From positions 69,362,926 through 69,426,925 of the forward strand of contig CM049309.1 in NCBI GenBank assembly GCA_026874595.1: 64,000 bases of DNA, written 5' to 3'. Positions 46,699 through 58,703 of the stretch are shown here, in pieces. How positions within the stretch are numbered: position 1 is the stretch's first letter; each line of letters begins with the position of its first letter. The notes under the pieces were generated by a model. The model saw only the letters and a program-made list of their open reading frames with translations, was not told the origin of the DNA and searched no databases. Source of the stretch: Sipunculus nudus (taxonomy: Eukaryota; Annelida; Sipuncula; Golfingiida; Sipunculidae). The position numbers and the translations under genes were made by a program.

Positions 46699-46815
46699 AC
46701 TACATGGAGAAGATGAGGGTGAGATTAGCTGCAGAGGGTTACAACTCTCTAGAAGAGGAGGGGCATTCAGCCTCTGCCAGTCAGCCTGCAAATGGAAATT
46801 TTAATGTTGATGATG
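46699..46815 (+). CDS. M13 metalloprotease exon 2, phase-neutral
   Basis: The 117-bp exon runs from CAG|AC to G|GTAAAG in phase 1-1 and encodes YMEKMRVRLAAEGYNSLEEE followed by a Ser/Gln-rich, then acidic stretch (residues about 49-88, cytosolic). It fits between exons 1 and 3, yet exon 1 could also join exon 3 directly, so it may be a cassette exon. It also has its own ATG (46704), so it might start an alternative transcript. Confidence 0.7.
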
Positions 46816-47284
46816 GTAAAGACTACCCACTTCTTCCCACCATTTTGCCTCTTTTAGGACCTCAAATTGTGTTTCAGCCATCTTTTTAGCAGAAATTAAT
46901 GTTAGCTCTGCTTAACTGAAAAACAAACTTAAACACAGTTATACTGATAATCAAATTTAATCCCCAAAATTCTCTTATATACTATAGACATCCCTAACTT
47001 TTGTTGCCAATTTGTAACAGGTTTATGCATGGCAAAGGTATACGTGGAATTGGCTGAGCATTGCTACAAGCTAGACATCATAATTTTGTTTTATTATTTT
47101 TTTAGTTGCATTTTATGATTTTGTCAATTGTTCTCCTTTTATTTTTTTTATGTTCCTGTTATGAATAACATTTTAAAGTCTGAAATTCTCCTACTTTTAC
47201 TGTCATTGAGGAAATATGATGAACTGTGAAGAACTTGTTTGAATTCAGAGGTACTACATTTATTTTAATATTCATAAAAAATAG

Positions 47285-47421
47285 ACGCGGGTCGGCGGAG
47301 GACAGGATGCAGATCCTTCGAGAGAGAGCTTGGCATCCTATTGGGTGTTGCCATCGTCATCATCCTTTCAATGACAGCAGTCATTGTCATCCAAGCCATC
47401 AACACACCAAAGTTCAAAATG
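47285..47421 (+). CDS. M13 metalloprotease exon 3 (membrane anchor)
   Basis: It follows TAG at 47282-47284, starts in phase 1 and ends in phase 0 before GTCAGT. It encodes a basic segment (GRRRTG), then a hydrophobic helix of about 23 residues from LGILLGVAIVIILSMTAVIV (residues 103-125), then a short stalk. Basic residues on the N-terminal side predict a cytosolic N terminus and an extracellular catalytic domain, as in other M13 ectoenzymes. Confidence 0.85.
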
Positions 47422-47997
47422 GTCAGTAAAACCAGAAAATAAATATCCAAATACAGATTATTCACAATAAGGAGATGATATATACACAAAGATACTGTTT
47501 TGACTTTGCTCTCAGAAAGGATACATGTCATCGAATTTAAAAATGGGTTTTGGATTGTAGTCAGTCAGTTTTTTGCACATGCATAAAGTGAAGTAGTAAT
47601 TTAGAGAGTAGGTATATATTTACAGTTTGGACTCTTTTCCTTTTACTGTAATTTTTTAAAAGTCATTCTGTATTTTTAATTATTTAGATACAAGGAGTTT
47701 ACCAATTTATGTGACAGATAAAAGTAATCATGTACAAAAAGAAATATTAATGTTTTACTTTTTTTTAATGTAACTACTGTGATTCGTTAATTTAATTAAT
47801 TCAGTGAATTGTTTGTCTATCTAATTAGTTCGTATATACATCAAGATTAGATAGTTCCATTCTGAGAAAATATAATTTTGAACAAGGGTATGTAAATTTG
47901 GTAGAAGTGATGAAAATAAGAACCCTTAGGTCGTGTATGATGTATAAATATAACCTATCATATATATCTGTATTAAACTCCATCCTCCTCCTTTCAG
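47422..47997. other. intron 3
   Basis: AT-rich. A pyrimidine-rich tract CTCCTCCTTTCAG marks the acceptor. No other feature. Confidence 0.6.
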
Positions 47998-48192
47998 TCC
48001 TGCAATACACCAGAGTGTGTGGAGGTGGCTGGGAGCATGCTCAAGAACATGAATCTTTCCATTGATCCCTGTGATGATTTTTACGAGTACGCCTGTGGAA
48101 ATTGGATCAATCATCATATTCCTCCCCCTAATCATGCCAGATTTGACATCTTCACAGACCTATATCAGAGGAATTTGGCACAGCTGTACCAG
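47998..48192 (+). CDS. M13 metalloprotease exon 4 (start of ectodomain)
   Basis: The 195-bp phase 0-0 exon encodes residues 134-198. It has the first Cys pair ([11 protein letters not shown]) and the hallmark [14 protein letters not shown], conserved at the start of the M13 N-terminal domain and joined by disulfides. The donor is CAG|GTCAGT. Confidence 0.93.
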
Positions 48193-48648
48193 GTCAGTGT
48201 AGTGACAGGTTACACAAGCCCATGAAATCATTAATAACACTTGTTTCACTAAAGGTCCGCAGTCATTGAGCAATCACTGGAACCCTTCCCCTGTTGCCCG
48301 AAACTGAAGAGTAACAGAAAAAATGATTTGTAGCATAAGACCTTGAAAATAGAATCAACTTCAGAAATTAATCAGGTGTAAATGTGAAACTTTGATATTA
48401 AACTTTTATAATACCAAAGCTGTTTTTGAGATCTGAGGGAAAAACAGCCAAAAGAAAGTAGTTTTGGTCAGTACTTTAATTTACAGAGCCTGTGACTGCA
48501 TACAATTCTGTATTCAATATGAATGTGATTTCCACACTATGTGTCTGGTTGCTGAATTTCAGCATAACTATTGATAAGTATTCAGTGCTTGAGTGTGAGT
48601 CAAGATACAAAAGTTACGTATGATTATCATTTTATTTTATATTTGTAG

Positions 48649-48777
48649 GCCCTCAGTCAGCCTGGTAGTATGTATAAAGGCAAAAATTCTTCTGCAATAG
48701 CTAAAGCTAAGGTCTTCTTCAACTCATGCATGGACCAAGAGGCTGCAGAAACCCGTGGCGCCACACCTTTGTTAAAG
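48649..48777 (+). CDS. M13 metalloprotease exon 5
   Basis: The 129-bp exon is phase 0-0 and encodes residues 199-241. KVFFNSCMDQEAAETRGATP matches the M13 pattern of a Tyr/Phe-x-Ser-Cys-Met-Asp motif after the first helices. Acceptor TTTGTAG, donor AAG|GTAAAA. Confidence 0.9.
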
Positions 48778-49765
48778 GTAAAACTAAAATTATATAGTTT
48801 TATGTTGAATGTACAAGTAATTTTTGTCAGATTTTATCTGTGAGTCGGGTAAGTGTAATGTCACTTTAAACAAGGCATATTTTTTACCTTTAGAACTGTG
48901 ATCATGTAATTATTCATTTAGCAACCTTTTGATAATTTCCAAGAAAACCTGATTCTAGGTCACTTTTGATAATTCTCCTGGGTGTGGACAGTGACACTGT
49001 ATCCATCAGATATCTCAGAAACATCATGAACTCTTCAGATATTCTTTATATCATATTTGCTATTGATGAATTATTTCAATTACTGGTGCAATTTCTACCA
49101 AAGGTGAATGTTTACTGTTGTAAGTAAGACAACTGATAGGAACACTCAATTATGTTGCCTGGATACTTATTGGTAATATGGTTGTTAATCATAAATTAAG
49201 GATCTATGCCAGTTAAAGCCAGCTTTTCATACTCTGCATACACATAAATGAACCATAGTTAATTCATGTTTTGAAAAGTTCTTATAACACTGCTGTAATG
49301 GTTGTATTGGTACAAGCTGCTAATAATCACAGTTATTGGGCCAGTGTTGACAAATAGAAAAAAAATGTAACCAAGGTGTTTGGTTGCACATGAATGCAAT
49401 TTGAAAGGTCAAATTTGAAAGTTGCCGAAGTTCCGTGCAAAGTCTGGTTTGTCTTACTTGTCAACAGATGTTCTTGATGAAGGTGTTTTGATTATATTTT
49501 AGGCCCCTCCCCACATGTTATAAACACTTGGATGATTACATAAATTGAACAGCCTGGGTGCATTTAAATCTGTATTTCTGGCCTATTTCGATAAAAAGTT
49601 CAAGGCATCATCTGTATTTAATAGACGTCAGATATTGAAATATGCCCCTTTTAACCAAAACTGAGTACATTTTATGTTGAATCAGCATTGTTGTCTTCAT
49701 TGTTTGATCATATTGACACCTAAAATATAACTGACAATAAACAGTGAAGCTTTCTGATGTTTCAG
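48778..49765. other. intron 5
   Basis: No feature recognised in about 1 kb of AT-rich sequence. Confidence 0.55.
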
Positions 49766-49942
49766 CTTATAAAAGAGGTTGGCTCCTGGACAGTCACCAG
49801 CGACCCTGTGTCTGGCACCTGGAATGAGGCATCATGGGACTTTATGCCAGTTGTCATCCTTGCCCACCAGATGGGGTTGTCTGTGCTTTTTAGCATGAAG
49901 GTCACAGTTGATGATCGTAATAGCAGTTCTCATATAATAGCA
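49766..49942 (+). CDS. M13 metalloprotease exon 6
   Basis: The 177-bp phase 0-0 exon encodes residues 242-300. It carries the family features GSWTVTSDP and, near the end, VTVDDRNSSSHIIA, matching the conserved Asp-x-Lys/Arg-Asn-Ser stretch of the N-terminal domain. NSS is a potential N-glycosylation site. Donor GCA|GTGAGT. Confidence 0.9.
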
Positions 49943-50720
49943 GTGAGTTACTTTGATTTACCTTTGATTGTGTACATATTGAGGTTGTTATGTTAAACAT
50001 AGCAATATATCAATACTTGTATATAAATGGTTGAGGTCTGGTATGTGGATGTCAAGAAATATACATGACTAATATTAAAGAAGACCGCTGAAAAATAAAC
50101 CATGTATATCTGTTGATGACACTGAAGGAATCATAAAAAACACATGCTTATATATATGTAGGTCATAAGTACTGAATTTGTTATGAAATCTTATAACACC
50201 AGGAGAGTCTTAAGTGTGGTTGTTGAATAAAAAAATGCAAAGATGCATTTAAATGAATTATAATGGCTAATGGAAACAAGAACAACAAAAGCAACAGACA
50301 TGAGGGACGATGTGAATTTGAAATTTATTTAAAATTTGATACAGCCTGTTGTCTTGCTTGTAAATGTGATCATTGAGGATCATCTACATTATGGAGTGAC
50401 ATTTTAGAGAAAACACAAATCCCTTCCTCAATACTATAAACATAACATTATAAAGCCATTAATTCTCCAGGCTGTGTTGTTTCATGGCTTTAGTTGTCAA
50501 ATTGGCAAAAATATGGGCCATTTCATATATTCCGTTCTCATCTTACATAAGGTCCAAGTAAAATATACTTTTTCCTTTCGTAGAAACAAAAAGTTTGATT
50601 GCAGATGCGTTTAGAAAATTTCTGCATTTTACCTTAGACTGGCCCAATCCATGAAATAATTATGACTGAATTGTTGCTTCTGACAGAGAAATCAAACGTT
50701 CCCGCGTTGTATCGCACTTA
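49943..50720. other. intron 6, first part
   Basis: AT-rich; no exon or repeat boundary seen before the TA-flanked element. Confidence 0.5.
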
Positions 50721-52038
50721 CCGTTTTCCCCCGTGGATAATCCGCTATCGTTGATAATCCGCACCCCTATTTAGAGCAACAATTTCTGAGGAAAAACACA
50801 TAACCCTGTGTATAATACGCAGCCTGTTTCTGGCCAAAATCTTGAATGCTGCAACTTGTATTTGCCGTAGTAATCGAATATGCACTGGCTCCATGGAGGT
50901 AAACTTTGCCAGTCAGACCGACAAGTCTCTTAGAAGAAGATCATTACACTTAAAATAGCAAAATGGTTATTCTCCTTTAGCTGTCTAATGTAAAAAAAGG
51001 TGCTGTTAAGTGTACATTACTGACAAGTAGCTGTTTTAAGTAAGATATAATATACTGAACGACCACCTGTAAAATGCGAGCAAATTACGACCATTTTATA
51101 TCAGTCCCTTTCGAAACTCCGTTATATTATCAATTTATAAATGCTGTGAAATACGACCACCTGGCTATTACAGATTACAAGTTTTTTTCTGACCAAAGTG
51201 ATATATTACTATTAAATTGACCTGCCTAATACAGACCCTGGACTTCCCCTGACCACGTGACAGACTGACACGACATGCTAATCCGCGTAAGTTGAGGTGC
51301 CCTGATTTTAATCTTTGATCTTTGCCCCCGTGGCTTGTCTTTCGTCTATACAGTGCAATACGCTACATGAAAGATTTTCTTTCAAGAGTGCATGACCTAT
51401 GATGTTCTATATATATATATAGTTTAGTATAAAAAAAAAATCCCCCAACCTTTGTTATCAAGTTATAACACCATGGCCGTGATAACATTAATTTGTACAA
51501 CTGATCAATCTGACCATGACAATGTACAAAATAGGGTAATTAATTAACTAAAGGCAATTATTCCTCCCTTGGCTCAATTTGTTTAGGAAGTATTTAAGTG
51601 TATCATGGATAATTTCCTTAGAGAATTAATGACCCGGGATAACAACCCCAGTGCTGGTGCGCACAGCGCCATCTACCAACTGACAATGACATTAAATGAA
51701 GTCGGCCAAACCATGCACAGTCATGCATATTTCAGTTCACAAATCATCAATGGTCTTCGGCTGTAAGCCACATTAAAGGAATATTTTAAGTTTGTGAAAT
51801 TATGACAGTAAATAAAACTTATTATTATGTTTTCTTATACCTAATTTGATAAAGTTCAGTGAGTATACACTTAGTTTGCATAAAATCCTTTAATTATCAC
51901 TCACCGTCGGCCCACAGTACGATGTCCAATGTGATGGGGAAAATAGTTTGGAATTATGCTTCCATGTATAATACGCACCAATGTTTTTTATTTCAATTTC
52001 ATGGAGAAAAAGTGCGTAGTATCCACGGGGGGAAACAG
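50721..52038. mobile_element. TA-flanked DNA transposon derivative, pogo/Tigger-like
   Basis: The left end CCGTTTTCCCCCGTGGATA and the right end in complement CTGTTTCCCCCCGTGGATA pair over 19 bases with few mismatches, each bordered by TA (50719-50720, 52039-52040). Both subterminal regions carry TATAATACGCA phrases. Length is 1318 bp with no transposase frame, so it is non-autonomous. The TIR style recalls Tigger-type elements. Confidence 0.65.
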
Positions 52039-52179
52039 TAGTATCAGTACCGCCATCATCCGGCAACTCATATAACTAATTTTCCACTATCTGACCCTCT
52101 TATTTCATGGACTGGTAATCTTGGCTGGTTCCTGGACGGTCGGCACCACACATTACCGCCTCGCTGAAGTTAGGTCTTT

Positions 52180-52860
52180 TTCCAGTGACGTCAGCAGTGG
52201 TCTTTCCCAGAATCTTTTTCAGAACCAACATGGTTCATTCAGTCATCGCCTATTATGGGCTTCCAATTGGCTACTAATATTCCCATTTAAATTGTCTTTA
52301 AAATATTTCAGGCCGTCGCTTATTTTGAGTTCAGCAAGACTTGGAACACTATAACTCTCAGCCCTAGTGTTAACGTTTATCGGACCACCACTCTTGAAAG
52401 TAGGTGTAACAAACTCTGGCTCAGCCAATCAGCGCGAGATATTCAGGTGCACATGATTAGCGTAGTCAAAATGTACCTGCTGACTGAAACGATCACGATT
52501 CGCGAGTCGCAATTTGACAGTTAATTCATGGGTTCAGACAAATGCTGCCAGCTGCTCTTGTCATCTCGGCAGAGGGAATTTTACTGGACCTGTCAGTACA
52601 AAATTGTCGCGATAGTGTCTACAATATGCACTTACATTTCGCCCATGGACCGTAATATTTGTCAGCAGAGATATATCATAGGACACGAAGGTCAATGTGT
52701 GGACTACCTGAATACATGATTTCAGTGTGTGTTACCAAGCAGGTCGAGCTGTGAGACCGCTGTCGGCGTTCTCATAGCAACGATGCCACTCACATGTGGC
52801 GTGACGGGCCTGATATGCAAATTAAAAGATTCTTGTGATGCCTTAATATGCAAATATCAG
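52180..52860. promoter_or_regulatory. CpG-richer intronic segment with CRE, CCAAT and octamer motifs
   Basis: Within intron 6 this less AT-rich stretch has a perfect CRE palindrome TGACGTCA (52186-52193), a CCAAT box (52425-52429) and two octamers ATGCAAAT (52815-52822 and 52848-52855). No initiation codon in a convincing exon follows, and no inverted or direct terminal repeats were found. It may be an enhancer, an alternative promoter or the remains of a repeat. Confidence 0.25.
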
Positions 52861-53050
52861 GGATTCACCATACGGACTTTACAGGGCTTTAGTGATAAGG
52901 GCTTGCACTGAGTTAAGTCTATCGGTACATGGAATCATGTTTTATTTTAAGCATTTTATTAGATAACGTAAATAATAAAGCCCAGGCAGGGCTACATTGT
53001 ACCTGTGGTTGCTGTTGCCCTCCAGTCAACTCATATTCTTCTTCTACATG

Positions 53051-53068
53051 CCCCCCCCCCCCCCCCCC
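53051..53068. repeat. poly-C tract
   Basis: An 18-base C run in intron 6. Overlapping open frames here are composition artefacts. Confidence 0.9.
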
Positions 53069-53625
53069 GGGGCACACTGATGGCTGGAATGGTTCTCTTC
53101 TTGGTGGCATCTGTGACTTTGACTCCAGTCAAATTTCTACGCCTAGGGAGCACCCAGGGTACGGGTCCCAGACCCTTTCTTACTGGAATGCTTGGAGGGC
53201 TTAATACATCTTTAGTTAGATTGATGCCTTTATAAAATGCAATTGGGAGAAATTTAGGTTAACAGATATAATAAAAAAAAGACTGTAGATTAAATGGAAA
53301 TTGTTGGCAGACTTCACAGACTATGCAGTGGTTGACAGAATATTCAGTGTTTGACATAAGGACAAAGGACTACAAGAATTCCCATTGCAGGTGCACACTA
53401 CATAGCCACCATCTGAGCAGGAAAAGGGATATGGATGGTCTAGTCCATCCTTTAACATTAAAATATGATGGTTAGTTGTCATTGAACCTATCACTTTATT
53501 CAACTGGTCATGAAAATTTACTGTATTCTCATACATTAAATTAGTCCATTTTACTATTTTACCTTTTCCAAAAGATATGGTATTGGTTTCTTCCAAATTT
53601 ATTGCCAAAGTGCACAAGTCATATA

Positions 53626-53801
53626 CAGTGGAACCCCACAATTACAACCACCTTAGGGACTGACCAAAGTGGTCGTAATTTGGGGGTGGTCGTATTTCTG
53701 AAACACTAAGTTACCTGGATCGTGTATTTGGGACCAAAAATAGTGGTCGTAATTGTGGGGTGGTCGCATTTGCGGGGTGGTCGCAAGGCAGGGTTCCACT
53801 G
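53626..53801. mobile_element. TA-flanked MITE, pogo/Tc1-like
   Basis: The ends are CAGTGGAACCC and its exact complement GGGTTCCACTG, bordered by TA at 53624-53625 and 53802-53803. The 176-bp body contains repeated GTGGTCGTAATT and GGGGTGGTCG phrases and folds back on itself. No coding content. Confidence 0.8.
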
Positions 53802-54054
53802 TACCAGAATTTTTTTTTCAGTACAAACTGTCATTTGGGGAAAAAATATCTCCCACATATTACTAGCATCCTTTGATGAAAGGGTAATTATTGTAATGTA
53901 ATTGATCAAGTTTTGATTTTATAGTTAACTTATGAATTTATTGGTGCAAATGAAAAACAAATATTTTTGCATGTGAATTTTATCAAATTTTCACATGACT
54001 TAGCTGGAAAGAAAAATATGTTGATTTTATGTTGTTTATTACTTTTTATCACAG

Positions 54055-54237
54055 TTTCAGCAGAATGGGATAACTCTGGGTGACAGGGATGAGTATGTAG
54101 GCAATAAAACAGAGAAATATCACACTGCTTTCATCAAATACTTTGTGCGGGTCGCTCAACTTCTAGGGGCTCAAGACACCAACATGACCACAGATGTGGC
54201 CGAAGAAATCTGGCAGTTTGAGAAGCAGTTAGCTGAA
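54055..54237 (+). CDS. M13 metalloprotease exon 7
   Basis: The 183-bp phase 0-0 exon encodes residues 301-361, including the GITLGDRDEYV block (counterpart of the Leu-Gly-Leu-x-x-Arg-Asp-Tyr-Tyr region) and a helical segment ending EEIWQFEKQLAE. NKT and NMT are possible glycosylation sites. Donor GAA|GTAAGG. Confidence 0.9.
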
Positions 54238-55256
54238 GTAAGGAAATTTTTCCATATTCCAACAAATCAGCTTGCATGTCTTTGGGTTTGTTGCAGTAAA
54301 GAACCAATCAGCACTCGGTTATTTTATACAGTTACAATAAAGTGAATAGTCAGCATACATTTCTTTTATGTGAGTACAGTAAGACAGAAATCAGTACAAA
54401 TCACATTAAAATGGTGACATAAAATCCAGATATTCACCTGCCTTTCTATAGAAGTTATGTGAAATTTGACTTATTCTGTGTCCATATTAATGAACTACAG
54501 GTAATGCTCGTTAGGAAAAAGGTTCTGATAAGGCATTTGATGTGTGTAAGGGATTGTTTAATCTACAAGCTGTTAGTAATCATGGTACATGTGCTAATGT
54601 GTCAGAGTTGAAAGGTCACAAGGTGCAAAGCCCCCTTTGCAAACTCATTTTCATCTGACCAGCTACCAGATGTCCTTGTTGAATTTGTTCAGTTTGTTTT
54701 GGCAGGTCCCTCCCATGTTATAAACACATGGATACAAATAAAAGGAACAGCCTATGTGCAGTGCGATTGTCTTTTCTTAGATATTATAATAAATTGTTGA
54801 AGGGATTATATTTAGTTAATAGACATCAGATATCAGAATAGTCTACCTTAAGTGACCAATTAATATTCTTTTGGAAAAATAAGTGACAATCAGCACACAT
54901 TTCTTTTGAGTATATATGCAGTAAGCTCCCAATCAGTATGTCTTTTTGAGATTGTGACTCCGTGTGACAAGCCACCACAGTGTTATGATATAACTACCAG
55001 TTGAATAGATAAGCTCATAGTCACTCAGGTTAGCAGTTTTCATATAACCTGTAAAGTACTCGTCACACATTACTGTGAGCTTTTACAATTAGTCTGCATT
55101 ATAATAATTAAGTCTCTAAGAGAATGTGTTTTCATTTACTTTCAATGAAAGTCAGTCAGTCTTGCTTTCTTGTGTGGTTAAGACAATGGATACCTAAAAT
55201 AGTAATACTAATAATGGTAAAATGCACATAATATACAAATAATTGTTGTTTTGCAG
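54238..55256. other. intron 7
   Basis: AT-rich. The segment at about 54600-54760 resembles part of intron 5 (about 49440-49560; shared phrases such as CCCATGTTATAAACAC, then GGAACAGCCTATGTGCA), suggesting a dispersed repeat. No gene. Confidence 0.4.
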
Positions 55257-55346
55257 GCTTTTTTACCTTCAGAACAACTTCATGATGTCAATGCCCTCTA
55301 CCATAAAGTGAAAATCAGCAATGTATCAGAGATGATGGGGGATTCA
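55257..55346 (+). CDS. M13 metalloprotease exon 8
   Basis: The 90-bp phase 0-0 exon encodes residues 362-391 (LHDVNALYHKVKISNVSEMM). It corresponds to the Tyr-x-Lys-x-Thr/Ser-x-x-Glu-Leu helix of M13 enzymes. Acceptor TTTTGCAG, donor TCA|GTAAGT. Confidence 0.85.
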
Positions 55347-56100
55347 GTAAGTATTACATTTTTAGTAATATAATCTGTATGTAAATTACTAAATACAAAC
55401 TACATCAGCATTTTCCTAAAATTATTGAAAAAATTAGACTGTGTTCATGATAAAAATAAATATTGTATTCGTAAGTTCTGTTTGTTTCACTACTTGGGAC
55501 AGAGGCAAAATGAGAATTCAGCTCAAAACTCCATTTTGTGTATTGAATGAACTAAAAGGTGCATCAGCACTGCCACGGTCTTCCAGTTAATTAATATGAA
55601 TGTTCATCGAACACAAACCCTGCATGTTTTAGTGTGCCTTCCCTGGGTTATTTGTACACAAGATCAACAAAGTGCAAGGTACAAATTGTAACCCTTGCAT
55701 GATTTTTTTCTAAATTGATAAACAAATTGATTCAGTTAGATGATTTCTGAAACTGTTGACCTTCGAAGGCAAATACAAAGAAATACAGGGTTTCTTGTAA
55801 ACACCATAAGTATTTTTTTTTTCTTAAAATTTCATTCACAAATTATTTCAACCAGTTTCTCAGAGGAGTTTGAAAAATGGTGACTTTGTCTTTAAAGGTC
55901 AAATCAGCCAAAAATACAATTATTTTGAACCTGATAATTTTGACCATGCTTTCAAGGTCAAGTTGGCCATGATTTAAAATATAGTGACCCCCGGAACTTT
56001 TGAAGTACTGCATATTTTTTCTCTTCAAACTTAATACACTAGTTGTTAGAACTTGATCTATGAGGTGAGGTCTCACTCTTTATTTGTGGGAATATGGGAT
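55347..56100. other. intron 8, first part
   Basis: AT-rich; no feature recognised before the short family A copy. Confidence 0.5.
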
Positions 56101-56101
56101 T

Positions 56102-56252
56102 TAGCTCAGCAATAATATATTTAGCCTTCAGGTACCTGTGCTTTGACCATTTATATTTCTGCCTACCTACATAGGTTGAAATTTGTGAATTTCAGGCCAT
56201 AATGTCATAGGTCATGCTTGGCAGCTGGGCATCATGACCCATGGGTCACTTG
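56102..56252 (+). mobile_element. minimal family A element, about 151 bp
   Basis: It begins TAGCTCAGC after T and ends CAGCTGGGC, then the 14-bp palindrome TGACCCATGGGTCA and CTTG, followed by TT. Only about 150 bp remain, so nearly all the family A interior is missing. It therefore shows the sequences kept at both ends. Confidence 0.5.
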
Positions 56253-56661
56253 TTCATAAAAAGCACTGTTTGGGAAGATTTTTATGTATAAACTTAAAAG
56301 CTATTCTGAAAAAAAAATTAATTCAGCATATCACACTATATTAACTGTAAAAATGGACCAGATGTGATGGTTATTAAGGCTAAATTCTCATATTAATGTT
56401 GTGATCCAAAAAAACTAAAATAACTGATCTTCAGAAATTAATTGGTAATTCAGTGTATGTGTACTATTGTTTGAAGGAACCCTTTTGAAAACAACTGAAA
56501 TAATCTATGTTATTCTTTTAGGGTTCATTAATTATAAATACATGTTTTAGTTGCCATGTAAGCCTTCAGGATAAAAAAGGATAATTCAGAATAGAATTAG
56601 GAAGTTAAGATGTGAATTATTCATACTTTCACAGCCTAAGTGAGCTGTATTTTAATTTCAG

Positions 56662-56786
56662 TTTGATGTTAAAAAACTTGTGAAGGAAGTCATAGGTTAT
56701 GAAATACCAGAAAATGAAGATGTGGTGGTGTACATGCAAGATTACTTGCGTAAGATGGGAAATATTGTCAAAAAGACAGAAAAAAG
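56662..56786 (+). CDS. M13 metalloprotease exon 9
   Basis: The 125-bp exon starts in phase 0 and ends in phase 2 (AG|GTATGT), residues 392-433. It covers the variable middle of the N-terminal domain (NEDVVVYMQDYLRKMGNIV). The split Arg codon is completed by the next exon. Confidence 0.85.
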
Positions 56787-57302
56787 GTATGTGTTTCAGC
56801 AAGCTTACAGAAAAGTTATCTTTTGATAATACTATTTCTTGAATGATGTTTCACATGTGATTTTCTATATAGATAATAAGATTTAAGCAGTTTATGAATT
56901 ATTTGAAAATAAATCTTGTAATAACTGATGAAACGTCATGTAACTTAGATGTAAGTTTATTTTAGTAAAACATAGCATACAGAGCATACCTTAGCAACAA
57001 TGATGGCAACAAATATAGTATTTTAGGTACTCATTGATGCCACATCATTTGACAGCATTAACAGTTTGTAATATTAATAAATCAATACTTATATGAAAAT
57101 TTCAGTCAGTTTGTTGAAGATTTTAAGCAGATGTATTTTTCTGTAGGTAGTGTGTATTGATAATTCATGTTCCTTTTCTTGTATTTTATGCAACTAATAT
57201 TCCTTTTAATATGCAATAGGTAATACTTTGTTAACAATCGGTTTCATCCTAGCAATATTCATGTAATCTTTTGATCTTACCCTGGTATTTTTTCTAACTC
57301 AG

Positions 57303-57525
57303 GATTTTAGCAAACTACCTGGTCTGGCATGTGGTGAACTCAATGGTACCATACCTCACCACCCGTTTCCAAGACTCTGTGTTAATCCTAAGTGCTGCCA
57401 CGACAGGCGTACGCAGTAGGAGTCCCACCTGGGAACGTTGCACTGGGTTGACCAATAATGTATTTAGATTCACCACTGGAGCCCTCTTCTCTGAGAACCA
57501 CTTTACAAGTGAAGACCGGAAGCTG
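57303..57525 (+). CDS. M13 metalloprotease exon 10
   Basis: The 223-bp exon (phase 2 to 0) encodes residues 433-507. ILANYLVWHVVNSMVPYL matches the conserved Leu-x-Asn-Tyr-x-x-Trp-x-x-Val motif. TWERCTGLTNN provides the conserved Cys, and TGALFSENHFTSEDRK matches the conserved Gly-x-Leu-Phe segment. Confidence 0.93.
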
Positions 57526-58703
57526 GTAAAATACTTTGTTTGCTTTATTATTTGCCATTTCTTCACATTCATCATTCAACAGAAATTGTGATAAATGAAA
57601 AATGAAATGATCATATTAGTTAAGCCCAATTGAGCCTAGTTATTTAGTAGATGGGTGACCGTTGGTGCCCACAAGTTTCAGATTGTATGTTCATTTAAAT
57701 TGTTTCTACTTTCCCATATTAATAACCTGTTGACTTAAGCAACATTTTTATCCAAGCCTCTCTTGATCTTTGAAATTAAATCACATGAAAAAATACACCT
57801 TATTTTGTGTGTACAGTCTGTTCCATGTTGTAAATTTAATTCCCTGTTTGTAAACAATCATGTAATATTGGTGTCTTTTGAAATTTTCTGATATCTTTAT
57901 GTCAGAATTTTTGCTTAATGATAAAAAAACAGAAGTTGTGATATTTCACCCAGGCAAATTTAAAGTCATCTGCTGTAATCATGTGTTTTAAAACGTTAGA
58001 TATCACCTCATTACATATTTAAGCCTTATACTGTGTACCTAGGTCCTGTCAGTCAAATTTTAATATTTGCCTTCTCATTGGTTAGATTTTGAAAACGTCA
58101 ATCCCTATTGGTCACCTCACGATAGTGTGATTGTACATACTTGCTTCTGTCCATATGTGACATTGTCTTTAAATGTACATAATAAAATAGAAATAAAAGC
58201 TACCAAAGGATACAGCATCTGCTAAAATGTTTTTCCATGGTAAGATTATTGAATTATGTTGACTATCCTACGGACAAATAAGGGATGTATGCACCAATTT
58301 GGACATTATCAAGATTTCATTGGGGTTTGAAAAGATATCTATGTTGGCTTTTTACACATCACCACTCAAAATCAGTTGCACAGTTTCAAAATCGTAGGAA
58401 ATTTTGTGCATGGAATACCTGGAAGCCATACTCCCCCAAGATAATTCACGGAATACACATTTTCACATACATGTAAATATCACACATATATGAGCAGTAT
58501 GGTTTCCTCACATATTTTTTAAAATTCAAATGCACATGTAAATTTCACTGACAAAATAATTATTGTTTCCTATCAGCACAGAGTACTGAAACTTGTACAT
58601 TTCACATGATTTATGAGAGTTACAAGATTCATAATAATTAAATACATGCAAGCATTTCAAAGAATCAGGTACCTATGTCTGATGGATGGTCTCACTGTTG
58701 CAG
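57526..58703. other. intron 10
   Basis: No feature recognised in about 1.2 kb of AT-rich sequence. Confidence 0.55.

Noticed and set aside
52919-53235. Proline- and glycine-rich open frames
   Set aside because: They result from the 18-base C run at 53051-53068.
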